Positions 11,060 to 24,243 of a stretch of DNA of 64,000 nt are shown here, piece by piece; position 1 is the stretch's first letter, and every line of letters starts with the position of its first letter. Location: NCBI GenBank assembly GCA_022575985.1, contig JAKSXM010000002.1, positions 20,447,001 to 20,511,000 of the forward strand, read 5' to 3'. Source of the DNA: Anagrus nilaparvatae. Lineage: Eukaryota > Arthropoda > Insecta > Hymenoptera > Mymaridae. The position numbers and the translations under genes were made by a program. The notes below the pieces were generated by a model, which saw nothing but the letters and a program-made list of their open reading frames with translations, ran no database searches and had not been told where the DNA came from.

Positions 11060-13370
11060 ATTTGTAGTAGTTTTATCCGTAAAGCCGGAAGAAGCACACT
11101 ACAACTTACTGTTTTAAATTTTTCATTTTCTTAAAAAATATTAATTGATCCCAATTTATATTTTTACAAAAATAATAATAAAAAACTAATTACTTTTTAT
11201 TCAAGATACTATTTTTCTAAGTACTGATACTTGACTTAACTTAAAAAATAATTATACAAAAGTTGTGTCAAATTTTTCACGCTTCGTTCGGCAAAATATA
11301 ACAATAATTCTGGACAATATATTATTGGTGTGCAGAGTTTTGGCCCCCCGGGATTCTGGCTAGGAAAAAAAAAAAGAAAAAAGAATGAAACAAAAAAAAT
11401 TATGAAAGAAAGTAATTATTAAAATATTTAAAAGGGTTGCCAAGTATAATATAAAATAAAATATTCAAATTAAAATAAAAATCAGAAAATCACTTACGGG
11501 TATGATGCACCTAATGCATTATGGTGTGCTCGTATACCAACCTAAAATCTCGGGTGGCCCCAAAATTCTGGGTGCCCAAAATACCAGGGGCCAAGATTAG
11601 GTGAATCATATTATTTTTCTGATTGGTAATACTTAGTTGAAACATAAAATGATAAAATCTTTTTTTATTTTTCATTTGAAATTTTAAATTTGTGGGTAGT
11701 TTTTCTTTTAAATTTGTTGAAACAATTTTCAGTTAAATATAAAAAATATTAGTATACTTAACAATTTAATTTTATGATAAACATTTTTTTTATTTAATAA
11801 TTTACAAAGTATTTCTCGTAAATTTTATTTTTTTAAGGGATAAAAAAATAAGTACAGGAATATAAATTACAAAAAGTAGTCGTAAATTTTAGAAAAATAA
11901 TTTTGAGTTTACTACTTTTTTCGTAAATTCACGAAAAAAATTGAGAATTTTCGAATTTTTCAATAATATACTAAATTTAGTAAATTTGCGATTTTTATCG
12001 AATATTTACAAAATTTTTTGAAAATTCACTAATTTTTCGAAAAAATTATATTTTTTTTGTAAATCTAAGAAAGTTACTTTTTACAGTGTGGATAAAATAA
12101 TATTTTATTATAAAATGAATATTAAAACTGCATACTCATACTCCCACGATACATTATAGACAAAAATAGTCCCGACATGATTGTAGTATAAATGGTCTGT
12201 TTTACAATTTTTTTTTAAAATCGAATACTTTCTACAGTGGAACTTGTATAATTCGAAATGGATGGGACCGTGTTCTCATTTTGAATTTTGCAAGTTTTAG
12301 AATTATGCAGGTTTTTCATAATTCGAAAAATTTCGAACTATGCAAGTTTTTCATAATTTGAAAAATGTCGAATTATATAAATGTTAAAAATTAAACATTA
12401 AATAACTAGTACATATTTAGTTAATAAAAGAAAATCAATTTATTATAAACAATAAATACAAAATTAAAAGAACACATTTTTTTTTTAATTTTATATTTTT
12501 TTAAAGTATTCATTTATATTTTTTTGCTTTGTATTTTTAATTTTTATTAAAATGATTTGCTCTTCTAAAAAATCAAAATATTTCATTAATTTTTCATAAA
12601 TATTTTCTTGGTTTGTATTTTGTTTTTGTTAATCTAATGAACTTTTCTTTTACAGTGTATTGTTAAACTACCTTCAACAACCGTTCAAATGTTTTCATAT
12701 TTGTAAGGTTATTGAATAATTATTTTTGTTTTAAATTCAATAACTAATTTAAAAATTTTGGGCTAAAAATAAGTAACATGTAATAGATTATTACTATTTT
12801 TTATTTCTATTTTTATTATATTTCAATTTGTATCTAAAAAAGAGGTATTTTAAGTTTTTCGGTGTGTTTCTATAGTTTTAAAGGGTTGGGATTCCAATTT
12901 TTGGAATCAGCGTTTTAAAAAATCTAGGGTATCAAATTAGCAACCTAAAATGTGTTTAAACAGCATGGTGTTCAATTTTAATGGACTAATTCCTTATCTT
13001 AAATACATTTTTTTCCTAGCGGGTTCGAAAACTCTTTAAATAAATAATTACTCATAGGTATTGATATGAAATCTCGGTTGTTATTTGTTTATTCCGTTTT
13101 CAAAACAACCGTGAAAAATCTCAGTTATTTTTCTTTTATTCCATTTTCAAAACAATCCTGAAAAATCTCTGTATTTGAAAAAGTCCAGCTCGGAAGGGCG
13201 GGGTTGAAACATTGACGTTTTCAGGCTGGGGGAGGGGGTGAAATGGACTAATATTTTCGATTTAAGGACGTAGAATAATTTGAAGTTGGAGTCAGAGCCC
13301 TACATGCACTCCTGAACTCCCTGCTTAAGGTATAAATTTGGTCTGGGACAGGTAGCCTAAACATAATTTC
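11060..13370. other. Intergenic, A+T-rich with one less A+T-rich patch
   Basis: No gene seen. Around 11330-11600 is a patch with TTTTGGCCCCCCGGGATTC and an imperfect inverted counterpart (CCCAAAATACCAGGGGCC), possibly a small decayed TIR element. From 11860 to 12370 phrases like TTTTTCGTAAATTC and AATTCGAAA recur in a degenerate way. Confidence 0.35.
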
Positions 13371-13760
13371 TTAAATTACTATCGTCCCCTTGAGCTGGCT
13401 CGTTTTTATATTATAATTCAATTACTTAGGTTTTGTGGGTATTTCGCTTTTCTATTTTGTTTTTTTATTTTTAATATAGACCATTTTCTTAGGTTATAAA
13501 GGGTGTAAGGGTTTGTCTTGTTGTAATTTTTTCATATACGATTTTGTTGGGTTTTGCAGGTTTGACGTTTCTGGTACAATTCTTTTTATAGTAAAATCTC
13601 CTATTTTTTCATGCTTAAAGTGGTCCGTAAGTACTCTCCTGCTTTGTACAAATTTTTGGCACTCTGTAGAATTTCTGGAATTACTTCTTGAGCCAATTAT
13701 TTAAAAAAAATAATCATTAGGCAGAAAGTCGTTTAAGTGTTCATTCATATATTATTATTA
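13370..13760 (+). repeat. Dispersed repeat, copy 1
   Basis: Diverged relative of 15840-16190 and of the inverted copy at 22540-22870. Shared parts include CTGGGACAGG(T/C)A, the block around TTTTTGGCACTCTGTAGAAT and AATAATCATTAGG. No coding signal. Confidence 0.55.
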
Positions 13761-14185
13761 TCACATGAAATAATACAGAATAGAATCACGTAGCACGTAA
13801 TTAAAAAGATTTTTAAAACATGCAGGAAAAATGAGTCATAGAAAATATTTGTTTATAATGTTTTTGATCTTTGGAATTAAACCATTAAATAATAATAATA
13901 TTAATTTCAAGAAAATAATGTTAATTTAAAAAATAATTTTTTGAATTCTTTGTATTCTTCATGTCTACAAATTCTTAAGATTAAACTCATAACTATAAAT
14001 TGAGTTTAGCCTTATGAGTACTTTTTCTTTGATTTTTCAGAAGTAGTCACGAGAGTTCATTGTAATTGGACAAATCATAAAATATGTCATACTAATCATT
14101 AATATTATCGTTTATTTTTCTGATACATAAAAACGCAATTAAAACTGCCACAATTATTAAAAAGGGAATAATTTCATAAATAAAT

Positions 14186-14191
14186 TTTATT
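14186..14191 (-). terminator. Poly(A) signal of gene B
   Basis: TTTATT on the plus strand, AATAAA on the coding strand, in the conserved block CTTAAAATGAATAAAATTT. It is about 130 bp after the stop codon; unlike A, C and D, no hairpin lies between. Confidence 0.55.
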
Positions 14192-14319
14192 CATTTTAAG
14201 TTACAATATTACATTTTTTTTCGTACAAGATTATTGTTTTATTATAAAAATCAGTTTAATAATTCATCAAACCTTCCATTTCGTAAATTATCTAAAAAAT
14301 CATTTAACTTTTGTTCCTC

Positions 14320-15535
14320 TTATAATTTATTTGATATGCATGTTGTCATATTTAGTTTAAGATCATCTAGTAATTTAATTAAACCAAGCATGGTATTAAT
14401 ACATTCATCAGATTTTAGATTTTCTAACATCTCCAGATAATATCTGCGTGCTATTTCGTCCATCTTATCTTTATCCACGGGAAGTTCATGTTTCATCTAT
14501 TTTATCAGAAAAAAAATATTATAAGTAAATAAAGGTTATGAGTATAATAATATTAATATTCTGTAATTTACTTACGTTGTAAATTTCATTTATACTTTCA
14601 GAATTATAAGCCTTAAGAAAATATGCTTCGATAGGATTAAATGTTTCTCCCATAAAGGCTTTATAATTTTCCTTAAGTTTTTCATCAATAAAGGAGGAAC
14701 AATCCTTATTATCATCAAGAATTTTTTCTACTTCTTTAGATGAATTTTCTAAAATTATCATACAATCAGAAATATTAACGTTTTTATCGGCAGCTTCTTT
14801 TGTCAAATTAACAATATCTGGATCTTCCTATAAATAATTAAATATATTATTTTAATGATTTCTTTTCAGAATTTATGGTAATATTTGTAAAACACAATAA
14901 TTTACTTTATTCTGTATTTTTATAATTGCGTTCATGAATAATTTACTTTCAAAAAAATATCCAGCTTGAAAGAAATCATCGAAAATGAAAAAAAATCTAA
15001 TCATTATTTCTTCAACAATTTTTGGTAGAATTTTCCTTATATCAGTTATACTAAAACCTCCTTCAATACTTTGGTTATTATCTGCTATAGGAATGCAATT
15101 AACTGCCTGTAAAGTTGAAAAAATCTTTGAAATTATTTATTTATTAAAGGAGAATTGACAAATTTTTACTTTATTTTAAAATTTTAATCTAATTAATAAT
15201 CCAAAAAAGTACACAGAAAGTTCTTACAATTAGTATGATTTTTTTTCACAAAATTAAACCAAGTTCAATTCTGCGCATCATTATTTTATAAAATATTTTC
15301 ATAGTAACAATTAAATATTTAAACCTAAATTTTAGAGTAGAAAGGGAGCTTAGCACCGTAGAAATTTTGTAAATTCTTGTTATTTATCGGTGAATGAGAA
15401 ATATTTTTTTGTAATTTTAACAATTTCTATTTACGATTTATAAACAGCTTAATTTTAATTAATTTTATTAAATAATTTTTGGTTACTCACATATCCAAAG
15501 GCAATAGCAAAAAATGAAAAAATTATAAACTTCAT
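14320..15535 (-). CDS. Secreted orphan protein, family I copy B (short C terminus)
   Basis: Exons on the minus strand: 15535-15491, 15106-14906, 14827-14576 and 14496-14320, all phase 0, about 224 residues. The signal peptide is identical to that of A. Exon 2 is the most diverged part after ITDIRKILP (IMIRFFFIFDDFFQAGYFFE), resembling E rather than A, C or D. Both Cys pairs are kept (ISDC...NKDC; SDEC...TTCISNKL). A TAA follows CISNKL where C has AAA; beyond it the frame continues readable and similar to C for about 23 codons (EEQKLNDFLDN...), so a nonsense change removed the tail. E stops at the same codon. Otherwise intact. Function unknown; probably expressed, from conserved promoter and splice sites. 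Confidence 0.78.
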
Positions 15536-15588
15536 TATTGCTTATTTTGTTCCGATGATGTAATGAACTGAATACTTAAACTGAACTG

Positions 15589-15595
15589 TTTTATA
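15589..15595 (-). promoter_or_regulatory. TATA box of gene B
   Basis: TATAAAA on the minus strand about 55 bp upstream of the start codon, followed by AACAGTTCAGTTTAAG and a TTCAGTTCATT initiator as in gene A. Confidence 0.6.
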
Positions 15596-15769
15596 AAAAA
15601 TGAAATTAAATGTTTTAAGTACAAACTGTTTCTTACTTCTTTTGAATGAGTTCGATATGTAGGTTTATTTATACTCTTATTATTGAGTTTTATAAGAATC
15701 TTTATCTACTTGAATTAGTAAACATGAGTTGATATTTCAGAATGTAAGAATTAATTCTAGATATTAGTA

Positions 15770-16190
15770 CTTTTATAGAAAAAATTAAGTACTAAATAAA
15801 AATATTATTTATTAATTCTTTACTAAAATAAGCAGGAAATGAGTTGCCTTTATTCTCAAATTTTGTAATGGTTAAATCAAACAGTTCCTTTAAACAAAGA
15901 TGTGTCTGAGGAGGTTCTGGGACAGGCAACCTAAGCATTATTTTTTATACTACAGTCGTACAGCCCAAAGACATATTTCCTACAATAATAAATCCTCCTC
16001 TTTTTTCATTTTCAAAGTACTTTGAAAAGGTACTTTGATTAGGTACTTTGCTACTTTGTAAAAATTTTCGGCACTCTAGACTCTGTAATTTCTGGAATCA
16101 GTCTTTCGCGGGCCAATCGTTAAAAAAATAATCATTAGGAAAAAGTTCCTGTATCATGTGTTTGTTCACATGTTATTACTAGAGACCACC
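15770..16190 (+). repeat. Dispersed repeat, copy 2, inverted copy at 22540-22960
   Basis: Contains GGTTCTGGGACAGGCAACCT, a stretch rich in GTACTTTG phrases and AATAATCATTAGGAAAAAGT. The reverse complement of nearly the whole block is found at 22540-22960, so B and C sit between or beside inverted copies of it. Confidence 0.7.
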
Positions 16191-16419
16191 AAAGATGGGT
16201 AAAGCGAAGCTGGTCATGTTAGGAAAAAGTTTCAGTAATTTTTTAATTTAAGGACTTTGAAAGGTTTGATTGGATTGAGTTCAATATTAATGTGTAAATA
16301 AGATTTAAAAATATGTTAACAATAGTTAGAACACTAAGATTAACCGAAAAAACCCCAAATCTCCACGTTTTATTTTGCAACATTGTTACTTTTTTTATAA
16401 TTCTTAATTAGTAATGTAT

Positions 16420-16960
16420 TAGGATGTATTACTTAATGTTTTTCTACGAAAATACGAATATTTAGAATTATCGTTTTTAAATGATTATTTCATTTGATAT
16501 GTAATTTTTCGAAATTTTTTTTTTCAAAATTTTTTGTATAAAAAGATTAAAAAAACACAATAAATTTTTTTCTTTTTGTACGTAGTACTTAATTTATTTC
16601 TATGAAAGTACTAGTTTTAGAAAGTTTGTTTATAGTCATTTTTTGGATCTGATACCGAGTTTTTTTGAAATTTTTTTCTCAAAATTAAGAAAACAAAAAA
16701 ATTAAAAAACCTGCAATATTTTTTTTTTTTTTTTTGTAATACCTCATTTAATTTCATGAAAGTACTAATATCTGAAAATATTGCAACCGGCGATGTTTCA
16801 GAACCGTTATGAAATTAAGACCTAATTTTTTTTTCAAAAATTTTTTCACCAAAGAAGCTCTAGGTATTTTTTTTTTTTAATTTGGATGTAATACTGTAAT
16901 ATTTTTTTTTTTGTTGGTGTAATACTTCATTTAATTCCATGAAAGTACTATCTTGAATAA
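16420..16960 (+). repeat. Degenerate tandem array with ATGAAAGTACTA motif
   Basis: Four diverged units of about 130-180 bp, each with a phrase like TAATTTCATGAAAGTACTA (near 16600, 16755, 16935; a diverged one at 16440) followed by a variable stretch. Related fragments occur near 22920, 57360 and 63480-63590. Confidence 0.5.
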
Positions 16961-18420
16961 TTATTATCCAATGAATTACGTTAGATTTTATTTGAAAATA
17001 ATAGATTTAGTTAAATTCAATACATAAATTTTCTTTTAACTTTTAAAAGTTAATAGAAATGAGTGTATGATTGCATGGTTGTAATCGGTAATATCTGTGG
17101 CATATTGAAGTATTTAGCTCATTGTTTGAGGAACCTTAGTGCCAGCTAGTTGGCAGGGTATTTTTAATAATTCATAAAAAAAATTTTTTTTGAAACTCTA
17201 ATACCCCTTGATCCACTTGATTACTAAATTAATATTATACTTAAGTCATAATGCGACGTAAGGGTGTCCGAATTCGACAAACAGATTAGAAAACGTTTTC
17301 TGAAGGTTTATGTATCGCTCAATCCAAATTTGAGGTCATAAATGGTTAGAACATAGGAGGACAGAGCAGAAGCTACCCCTGTCATGGTATTTTCAGCAAT
17401 ATTTTGCAACTAATGATCAAATAAATGCCATATTTTAAAAGTAATTTACTAAAAATGGATTTTATTTAATTTTGTATCAATAAAAGAATTTCAGACCAAA
17501 TTATTGGGGTTGAAAACTATCCCAAGAGTAAGAAAAAATTGGAAAAACAGGATGTAATTTTTTTTCTTTAAATTTTTAACTTTTTGTTTTTGCTTTATTT
17601 TGGCCCAAATCAAAAATTTTACACATAAAACTTCATTGAACAGATCCCCGAGAAGGTTGGTTTGCCCCTTTTTGGGCATGAAAATTTTTTTGTTTTAAAT
17701 ATCACTACAAATCAATTAATTTAATAATTAATTTAATACCAAAATTTATAGTACCATTTTTCATGAAAATACATCCCTTGCCAGTTATCACTTTTTACCA
17801 TCATTAAAATACCCATTTCTACCAATTTTCATGAAAACCCCATGATTTTGTCCTGATCTTTTCAAATTTTAGTAAGAAAAGAAAGAGAAAAAAAGTTTGC
17901 GCAACTCAATTTTTAGAGAATAGAATGTACTTTTAATGCAGCTCTACCGCTATTGTTCTATTGTACACTCAATAACAAAACTTTTTAATTTTTTTTTACG
18001 ATCACTTTAGCCAAATATATTTTAGAAGTAGTCAAGCAAGTCATTGAAATCAAAAAACTAGTTTATGGTCAAGCTGATGCAAGAAACAGGAGAAAATTGA
18101 ATGTTATTACTCATTTCCCTGTTTACTATCGAAAAAAAAAGTTGAAAATTTTTTTACATCCTTTTTAATCGACTTTTTAATAATAATTTGTCTCCATTAT
18201 TTATAAGGGGTTTTACCTGAGTGAAGTATAAATAGGTACAAGAATAAAAATGCCTTCAAATTAATCCGTTTGGACTGAAAAATTATACAGATCATAAGCA
18301 CTATGAAAAAAGTCTCGTTTTATAAAATGTAAGCAATGTAACTGATCGTTGTAGAGTTATCGTGCTCAAGTTGTCGATTTTTGCATCCTGTAAGGTAGAG
18401 CTTCGCTCTGTTTTCCGATA
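16960..18420. other. Intergenic; distal part is the 3' flank shared by C and D
   Basis: 17630-18420 matches, in reverse complement and with gaps, the region 46560-47045 downstream of gene D (for example AGGTTGGTTTGCCCC and GGTAGAGCTTCGCTC). No coding signal. This shows that C and D were duplicated together with long 3' flanks. Confidence 0.55.
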
Positions 18421-18604
18421 TATAAAAATGCAGTTAAAACTACTACAAATATTAAAAAGAGAATAATTTTATAAACAAATTTTATTTATTTTAAGTTACA
18501 ATATTACATTTTTTTCGTACAAGATTATTGTTTTCTTGTCAACGGCTAAAAAGCACGTATTTTCTCGCAACTGACGAAGAAAAATCGTATACGACACTTG
18601 TCCA

Positions 18605-18694
18605 TAAATAAAGAATGACCCAAGTCGCTGTTTACCAACCTCGGCTAAGCCTCTGATGGTAATTTATACGTGCGATTTTGTCCATTCTTTACTT
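18605..18694 (-). other. Hairpin in the predicted 3' UTR of gene C
   Basis: AATAAAGAATGACCCAAGTC at about 18607 pairs with the block GCGATTTTGTCCATTCTTTA ending near 18690. It is the homologue of the hairpins after A and D, and lies between the stop codon and AATAAA at about 18486. Confidence 0.55.
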
Positions 18695-18736
18695 TTCTTG
18701 ACACAGGCTCGTAATATATACTATTTCTTACAAAAA

Positions 18737-20051
18737 TCAGTTTAATAATTCATCAAACCTTCCATTTAGTAAATTATCTAAAAAATCATTTAACTTTTGT
18801 TCCTCTTTTAATTTATTTGATATGCATGTAGTCGTTTTAGATTTAAGATCTTCTAGTAATTTATGTGAAACAGAAAAAGTATTAACACACTCATCAGAAT
18901 TCACTATAGTTTTCTGCATCTTAATAACATAAGTAACTGCTGTTTCGCCAATCTTATCATAATCCACGGGAAATTCATGTTTCATCTATTTTATCAGAAA
19001 AAAAATATTATAAATAAATAAATAAACGTCATAAGTATAATAATTTTAATATTTTGTAATTTACTTACGTTGTAAATTTCATTTATACTTTCAGATTTAT
19101 AAGCCTTAAGAAAATATGCTTCGATAGGATTAAATGTTTCTTCCATAAAGGCTTCATAATTTTCCTTAAGTTTTTTATTAAGAAAGGAGGAACAATCCTT
19201 ATTATCATCAAGAAGTTTTCCTACTTTTTCATATGTATTTTCTAAAAACATCATACAATCTGAAATATTAACGTTTTTATTGTCAGCTTCTTTTTTCAAG
19301 TTAGCAATTGCTGGATCTTTCTATAAATAAATAAATATATTTTTTTAATGATTTCTTTTCAGAATTTATGGTAATATTTGTAAAACACAATAATTTACTT
19401 CATATTTTAATTCCATAAGAAAATTTATAAAAATTTTACTTTCAAAATTATTCCCACTTTTAATGCCAGAATTGTAAATGATTAAAATTCCTTTTTTTAT
19501 TTCATCAAGAATTGAAGGTAGAATAGTCTTTATATCAGTTATACTAAAACCTCCTTCCATACTTTGGTTATTATCTTCTATAGGAATGCAATGAACTGCC
19601 TGTAAAGTTGAAAAAATCCTTGAAATTATTTATGTATCAAAGGAGAATTGATAAATTTTTACTTTATTTTGAATTTTTAATCCAATTAATAATCCAAAAA
19701 GTGCACAAAAAGTTCTTACAATTAGCAGGATTCTTTTTTTTACAAAATAAAACCCAGTTCAATATTTCGCATCATTATTTTATTTTTCTTACAATAAAAT
19801 ATTTTCTTATCATATTAACAATTAAATTTTTAAACCTATAAATTTTAGAGTAGAAAAAGAACTTAGCACCGTAGAAATTTTGTAAATACTTGTTCTTTAT
19901 ATCACTGAATGAAAAATATTTTTTTGTAATTTTATTAATTTCTGTTTTGCGCTTTATAAACAGCTTAATTTTAATTAATTTTATTAAATAATTTTTTTTT
20001 ACTCACATATCCAAAGGCAATAGCAAAAAATGAAAAAATTATAAACTTCAT
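18737..20051 (-). CDS. Secreted orphan protein, family I copy C (longest form)
   Basis: Exons on the minus strand: 20051-20007, 19599-19399, 19320-19069 and 18985-18737, phase 0 throughout, 248 residues. Signal peptide MKFIIFSFFAIAFGY, then AVHCIPIEDNNQ. Exon 3 holds ISDCMMFLENTYEKVGKLL and NKDC; exon 4 holds SDEC and TTTCISNKLKEEQKLNDFLD and ends in RFDELLN, the full-length tail lost in A and B. Exon 3 is almost identical to A and D, exon 2 differs in its middle (KGILIIYNSGIKSGNNFE). No frameshifts or stops. Its 1.9-kb upstream region is the inverted copy of that of gene A, and its downstream region matches that of D. Role unknown, probably secreted. Confidence 0.8.
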
Positions 20052-20059
20052 TTTGCTTA

Positions 20060-21960
20060 TTTTGTTCCGATGATGAACTGAATACTTAAACTGAACTGTT
20101 TTATAAAAAATGAAATTAAATGTTTTAAGTACAAACTGTTTTTTACTTCTTTTTAATTAGCTCGATGTTTAGGTTTATTTAAACTCTTGTTAATCAATTT
20201 TAGAAGAATCATTATCTGCTTGAATTTGTAAACATGAGTTGTTTTCTGAGAATGTAAGAATTATTTTCATAATCAACTAACTGGATAAAAATTTACGTTA
20301 AAATAATTCGTCGTAGTTTTTAATTTATTCCATTGGGCTTTGTGGGCCTAAAAACAGGCCTAAGACACATTTTTTATCAACAATTTTTTCATCGTTATAG
20401 TAAATATAAACCAAGATCCATTTAAGTTTTTTTTTTTAATCAAATAGGGGGCAAGTCCCTTGCTAAAGTGCGTCAACCCCATAATCACATTTCATGTTAA
20501 ATTAATAAATAATATTAACATACAAATTTTTATACAGCGCACTGCTAATGCTATTTAGCGTTCATCAATGAATCAACCAGATAAAATCGATGACAAAATT
20601 TTAAGACAAGAAATTTTTTCTGGTTAACGGTTTGTTAGCATGTGATTCTATCTGAAGGGAAAAGATACCAATTTCTAACACTCGAAAATTCAAAATCTAT
20701 TACCGTCGTTCAAAAAATATTGTTTCTCACCTCAACAGGGCTATAAAAAAAAAATTAATATATAATAAAAAAACTGAATTTTGAAAAATTCAAGAATTTC
20801 AGGATCTTCAAGAGTTCCTATAATAATTCGATAATATATTTTTTATTTTTAAGCTATTTTTTATTGATGAGGAATGTTTTTTTTACTTATTTTTGTAAAA
20901 ATTTGGTAAGCCATGTGTCAAAATTGTATAAAGAGCTATTTATGAATGAAAAAATAATTCTAATTAGGAAATTTTCTTTGTGGATTTTTAGAATGTTTTC
21001 GATAGTGACGATTTCTTTCGGAACAGAAAATTAATTGTTAAAAATACAGTTTTAGCATTAGTTTATTTATGATTTGATGAAAATTCACAAAGAAGAAAAT
21101 TCGCAAGTAATTTTTTTCTAGAAGTATATGAGCTAGTCTATTTAGATGTCGTGGTGATGTTTTCAAGGATTCCACACAATTCAGTATTGGAACATTAGAC
21201 AGAAATTGGAAAAGTATTGAAAATAAACAAATAAATAAAAGTTTTGGAACTTGTAAAAGAATATATTTTATTTTATTTCAAGAAAGCCTATTCGTTCCTC
21301 TAATCATTTAACTAAAAATAGATAAAATATTGTTTTTCTTTAATATTATTAAAGATTTTGTTTTAATTATTAAGTAAGAAATTAGAAAATACACCTTCAT
21401 TCAGTTTAGTGCTTATATTCCCAATTTACAGGATTAAAGCTACCTCATTAAATCATTAAGAAAGTATAAATATTTAATTCACATTTTAAAAAATTCATTT
21501 TTGACTCATATTAATTATCACAAAAGAAAAATCCTTGATAAATGGATAATAAATATTTTTTCATCAACTGCAATCAAAAAGTTTCAAGGAAATCAGCAAT
21601 TAATAATCGTGGGTGACTTTATTTGTTTTACCAAAATAGGTACTTAAACTGTTTTGAGTTACTAAGAAATAAAAATATAAAAGTAAAAATGAGAGAATAA
21701 ATAATGAGTACTTATTTTATGGGTACTTTATTTTGTAATGAGTACTTATTTTACTTTTTTATTAACTTATTTGATGCATTATTACAAATTTTGAACAAAA
21801 ACTCATTAATACAAATTTTATTCAAAAACTTCGGCGAATTTTCGAAATAAAAGAAAAAAATTCTTATGAAAAGTGTATCTTAAATTGATAAGTACATATA
21901 AATATTTGTTTTACTCATTTTCACAATTTTTTGACAAGAACTCTTAAATATAACAAAAAA
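20060..21960 (-). repeat. Upstream arm of gene C, inverted copy of 6412-8250
   Basis: Reverse-complement match to the region upstream of A, with an inserted stretch near 21245-21320 that A lacks. Any regulatory elements of A and C in this distance should be shared. Confidence 0.7.
20099..20105 (-). promoter_or_regulatory. TATA box of gene C
   Basis: TATAAAA on the minus strand in the context TTTTTTATAAAACAGTTCAG, identical to gene A, about 50 bp upstream of the start codon. Confidence 0.6.
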
Positions 21961-23337
21961 ATACTCATTAAAACTCATGAATTCTATTTAAAAAATTCGT
22001 TTAATTTCCAAAAAAAGATAAAAAAAGGTATGTAAGTCTTCCAAATTATTAAAGCCCAGAGCTTATAAAATTAATAGCATAACGTTATATAAAAAATTAA
22101 GGCCCAACGCCTATAATTTTAGAGCGATTTCGTCCACAAATGTTGAGCGAAAGACACAGAAAAAATTTTTACTCCCTCCCTTTTTACTTTCTTTTAAAAA
22201 TCATTGTACTTTAACTAACATTTTTTAAAACCAGCATCTATGATGCATTATGCCCAAATGTGGTGGAGATACGAAATATCGCACGATTCCATAGCCTCAA
22301 ATTTCGGAGGTTTTTGCTCTCAATAGTATGAGCGTTAAGCAATATAAAAATTTCTAAGCCCAATTTCTAAGCCTGTTGCGCTCATAATACTTCTAGCGTT
22401 CTCGCTCTCATCGAAAGTGTGCTTTTATACTTTTTTCAGTGTATAGATAACGCGTTTCTCAGGCTGCTAATAATTTAAAAATGCTCCCCACTCTAAATTT
22501 CCTCTACAGCGCCCCCCTGTATAATTGTCGGCTATAATATAAGATTCGAACGAACACTTGATACAGGAACTTTTTCCTAATGATTATTTTTTTTAATGAT
22601 TTGCCCGCGAAGATCTGATTCCAGAAATTACAGAGTCTAGAGTGACGAAAATGTTTACAAAGTAGCAAAGTACCTAAGTACTACTTTGAAAATGAAAAAA
22701 GAGGAGGATTTATTATTGTAGGAAATATTTCCTTGGGCTGTACGACGGTAATATAAAAAATAATGCTTAGGTTGCCTATCCTAGAACATCCTCAGACACA
22801 TCTTTGTTTAAAGGAACTGCTTGATTCAACCTTTACAAAATTAAAGAATAAAGGCTACTCATTTCCTGCATATTTTAGTAAAGAATTAAATAATAATATT
22901 TTTATTTAGTACTTTATGTTTTCTATAAAAGTACTAATATCTAGGATTATCGTTTTTACTAGGTAAAATAGTCGATTAAAAATATTTTGTTATTGTTAAT
23001 AAGGAAATATTATATTAAATTACTTGACAGCGTTTTTTGTCATGGATTTTGATTCTGCAGGCATTGAACTACGGATAAGACATTTAGGCCTTTTTGAATA
23101 GATTTATTTGCCGAGAAATTGTCAAAATATTGGTCATTTTGAGGACATTTTTTTATTTTACGTGCCAGTTTTTGAATTTTCATTTTCTTCTCCGTAATTT
23201 GATGTCTTTTTGGAAGTTACTATTCTTTTTCTTTTTTTGAGCAGCAAAATAACGGATAAGCAGTGATTTGGCCCCCGCAAACAAACCTTGTCTTAGTAGT
23301 TTCATTAAAAAAAAAAGTAAAAAACTCATGAAATCCC
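21960..23337. other. Intergenic with inverted dispersed repeat (22540-22960)
   Basis: No gene seen. 22540-22960 is the inverted copy of 15770-16190. 22070-22540 is less A+T-rich, with no recognised motif. 23040-23300 contains unremarkable sequence. Confidence 0.4.
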
Positions 23338-24243
23338 TCATCACGGGTCTCTAGAAGTAGGTTTAGGTTTCACAAAAATGCCGCAAAATTCTTACTGAGG
23401 GGAACTATTTTAGAGACCAAATATAATCAGAATCCGTTTGGCAGAAAATCGGAGCTGCTCCTTTTTTGCCGTTTTTTGTCGTTTTTATTTTTTTTTTTAT
23501 TTTTCACGCTCTTTTTTTTTCTCATTTTTATTTTAAAGTTCATATCTCTGGTTCCTGAGTACCAAAATAGGTCTACAAGGTCTTAAAAAATTTGTTTTTA
23601 AAATTTCTTTCACATGCAGGATTTTAAAATAAATTTTGCCCACTTTAGGCACCCTTAAATTTAAAAATGTTGAAAACTAAAATTTAAATTTTAACTTTAA
23701 AATTCAATTATTTTGTGATAACAAAAATTACCTATCTGTAAAATTCCTGTCTTTTGCCTATCAAAGACCTTCAAAATGAGCTCAGTTGATGCAATTTAGA
23801 GCCACGGACACTGTCAAAATTAAACAAAAACCAAAATTTATCACGTTGAAATTCGACTCATTTTTTTTTAAATTAAAGGGTATTTCGAGATAAGTGAAAT
23901 GGACATAGAGAGAATACGGTGATCACTTGTGTGTATGTGTGTGTGTGCGTGCATGTGTGTTTTTGTGATTGTATCTGAGAGCGTATATTTTGAGCAAGGT
24001 TGTAAAATGTGAAAATGAGATTCAATATAATTTCAAAATAATTTCAAAATATAATTATAAATGTAATATTTTTCTTATTTATATTTTATATAACTACCTA
24101 TTTATAATTAAAATTTTTTTTTTAAATATTTTTAATAAATTTACATTTTTGTAAAAAAATTGTAGGCTTTATTTATTTCGTTGATAATATGTTATGTTTA
24201 CATTGTATGTTTGTAAACAAACTCGTATGCGCCTCCACTGAGT

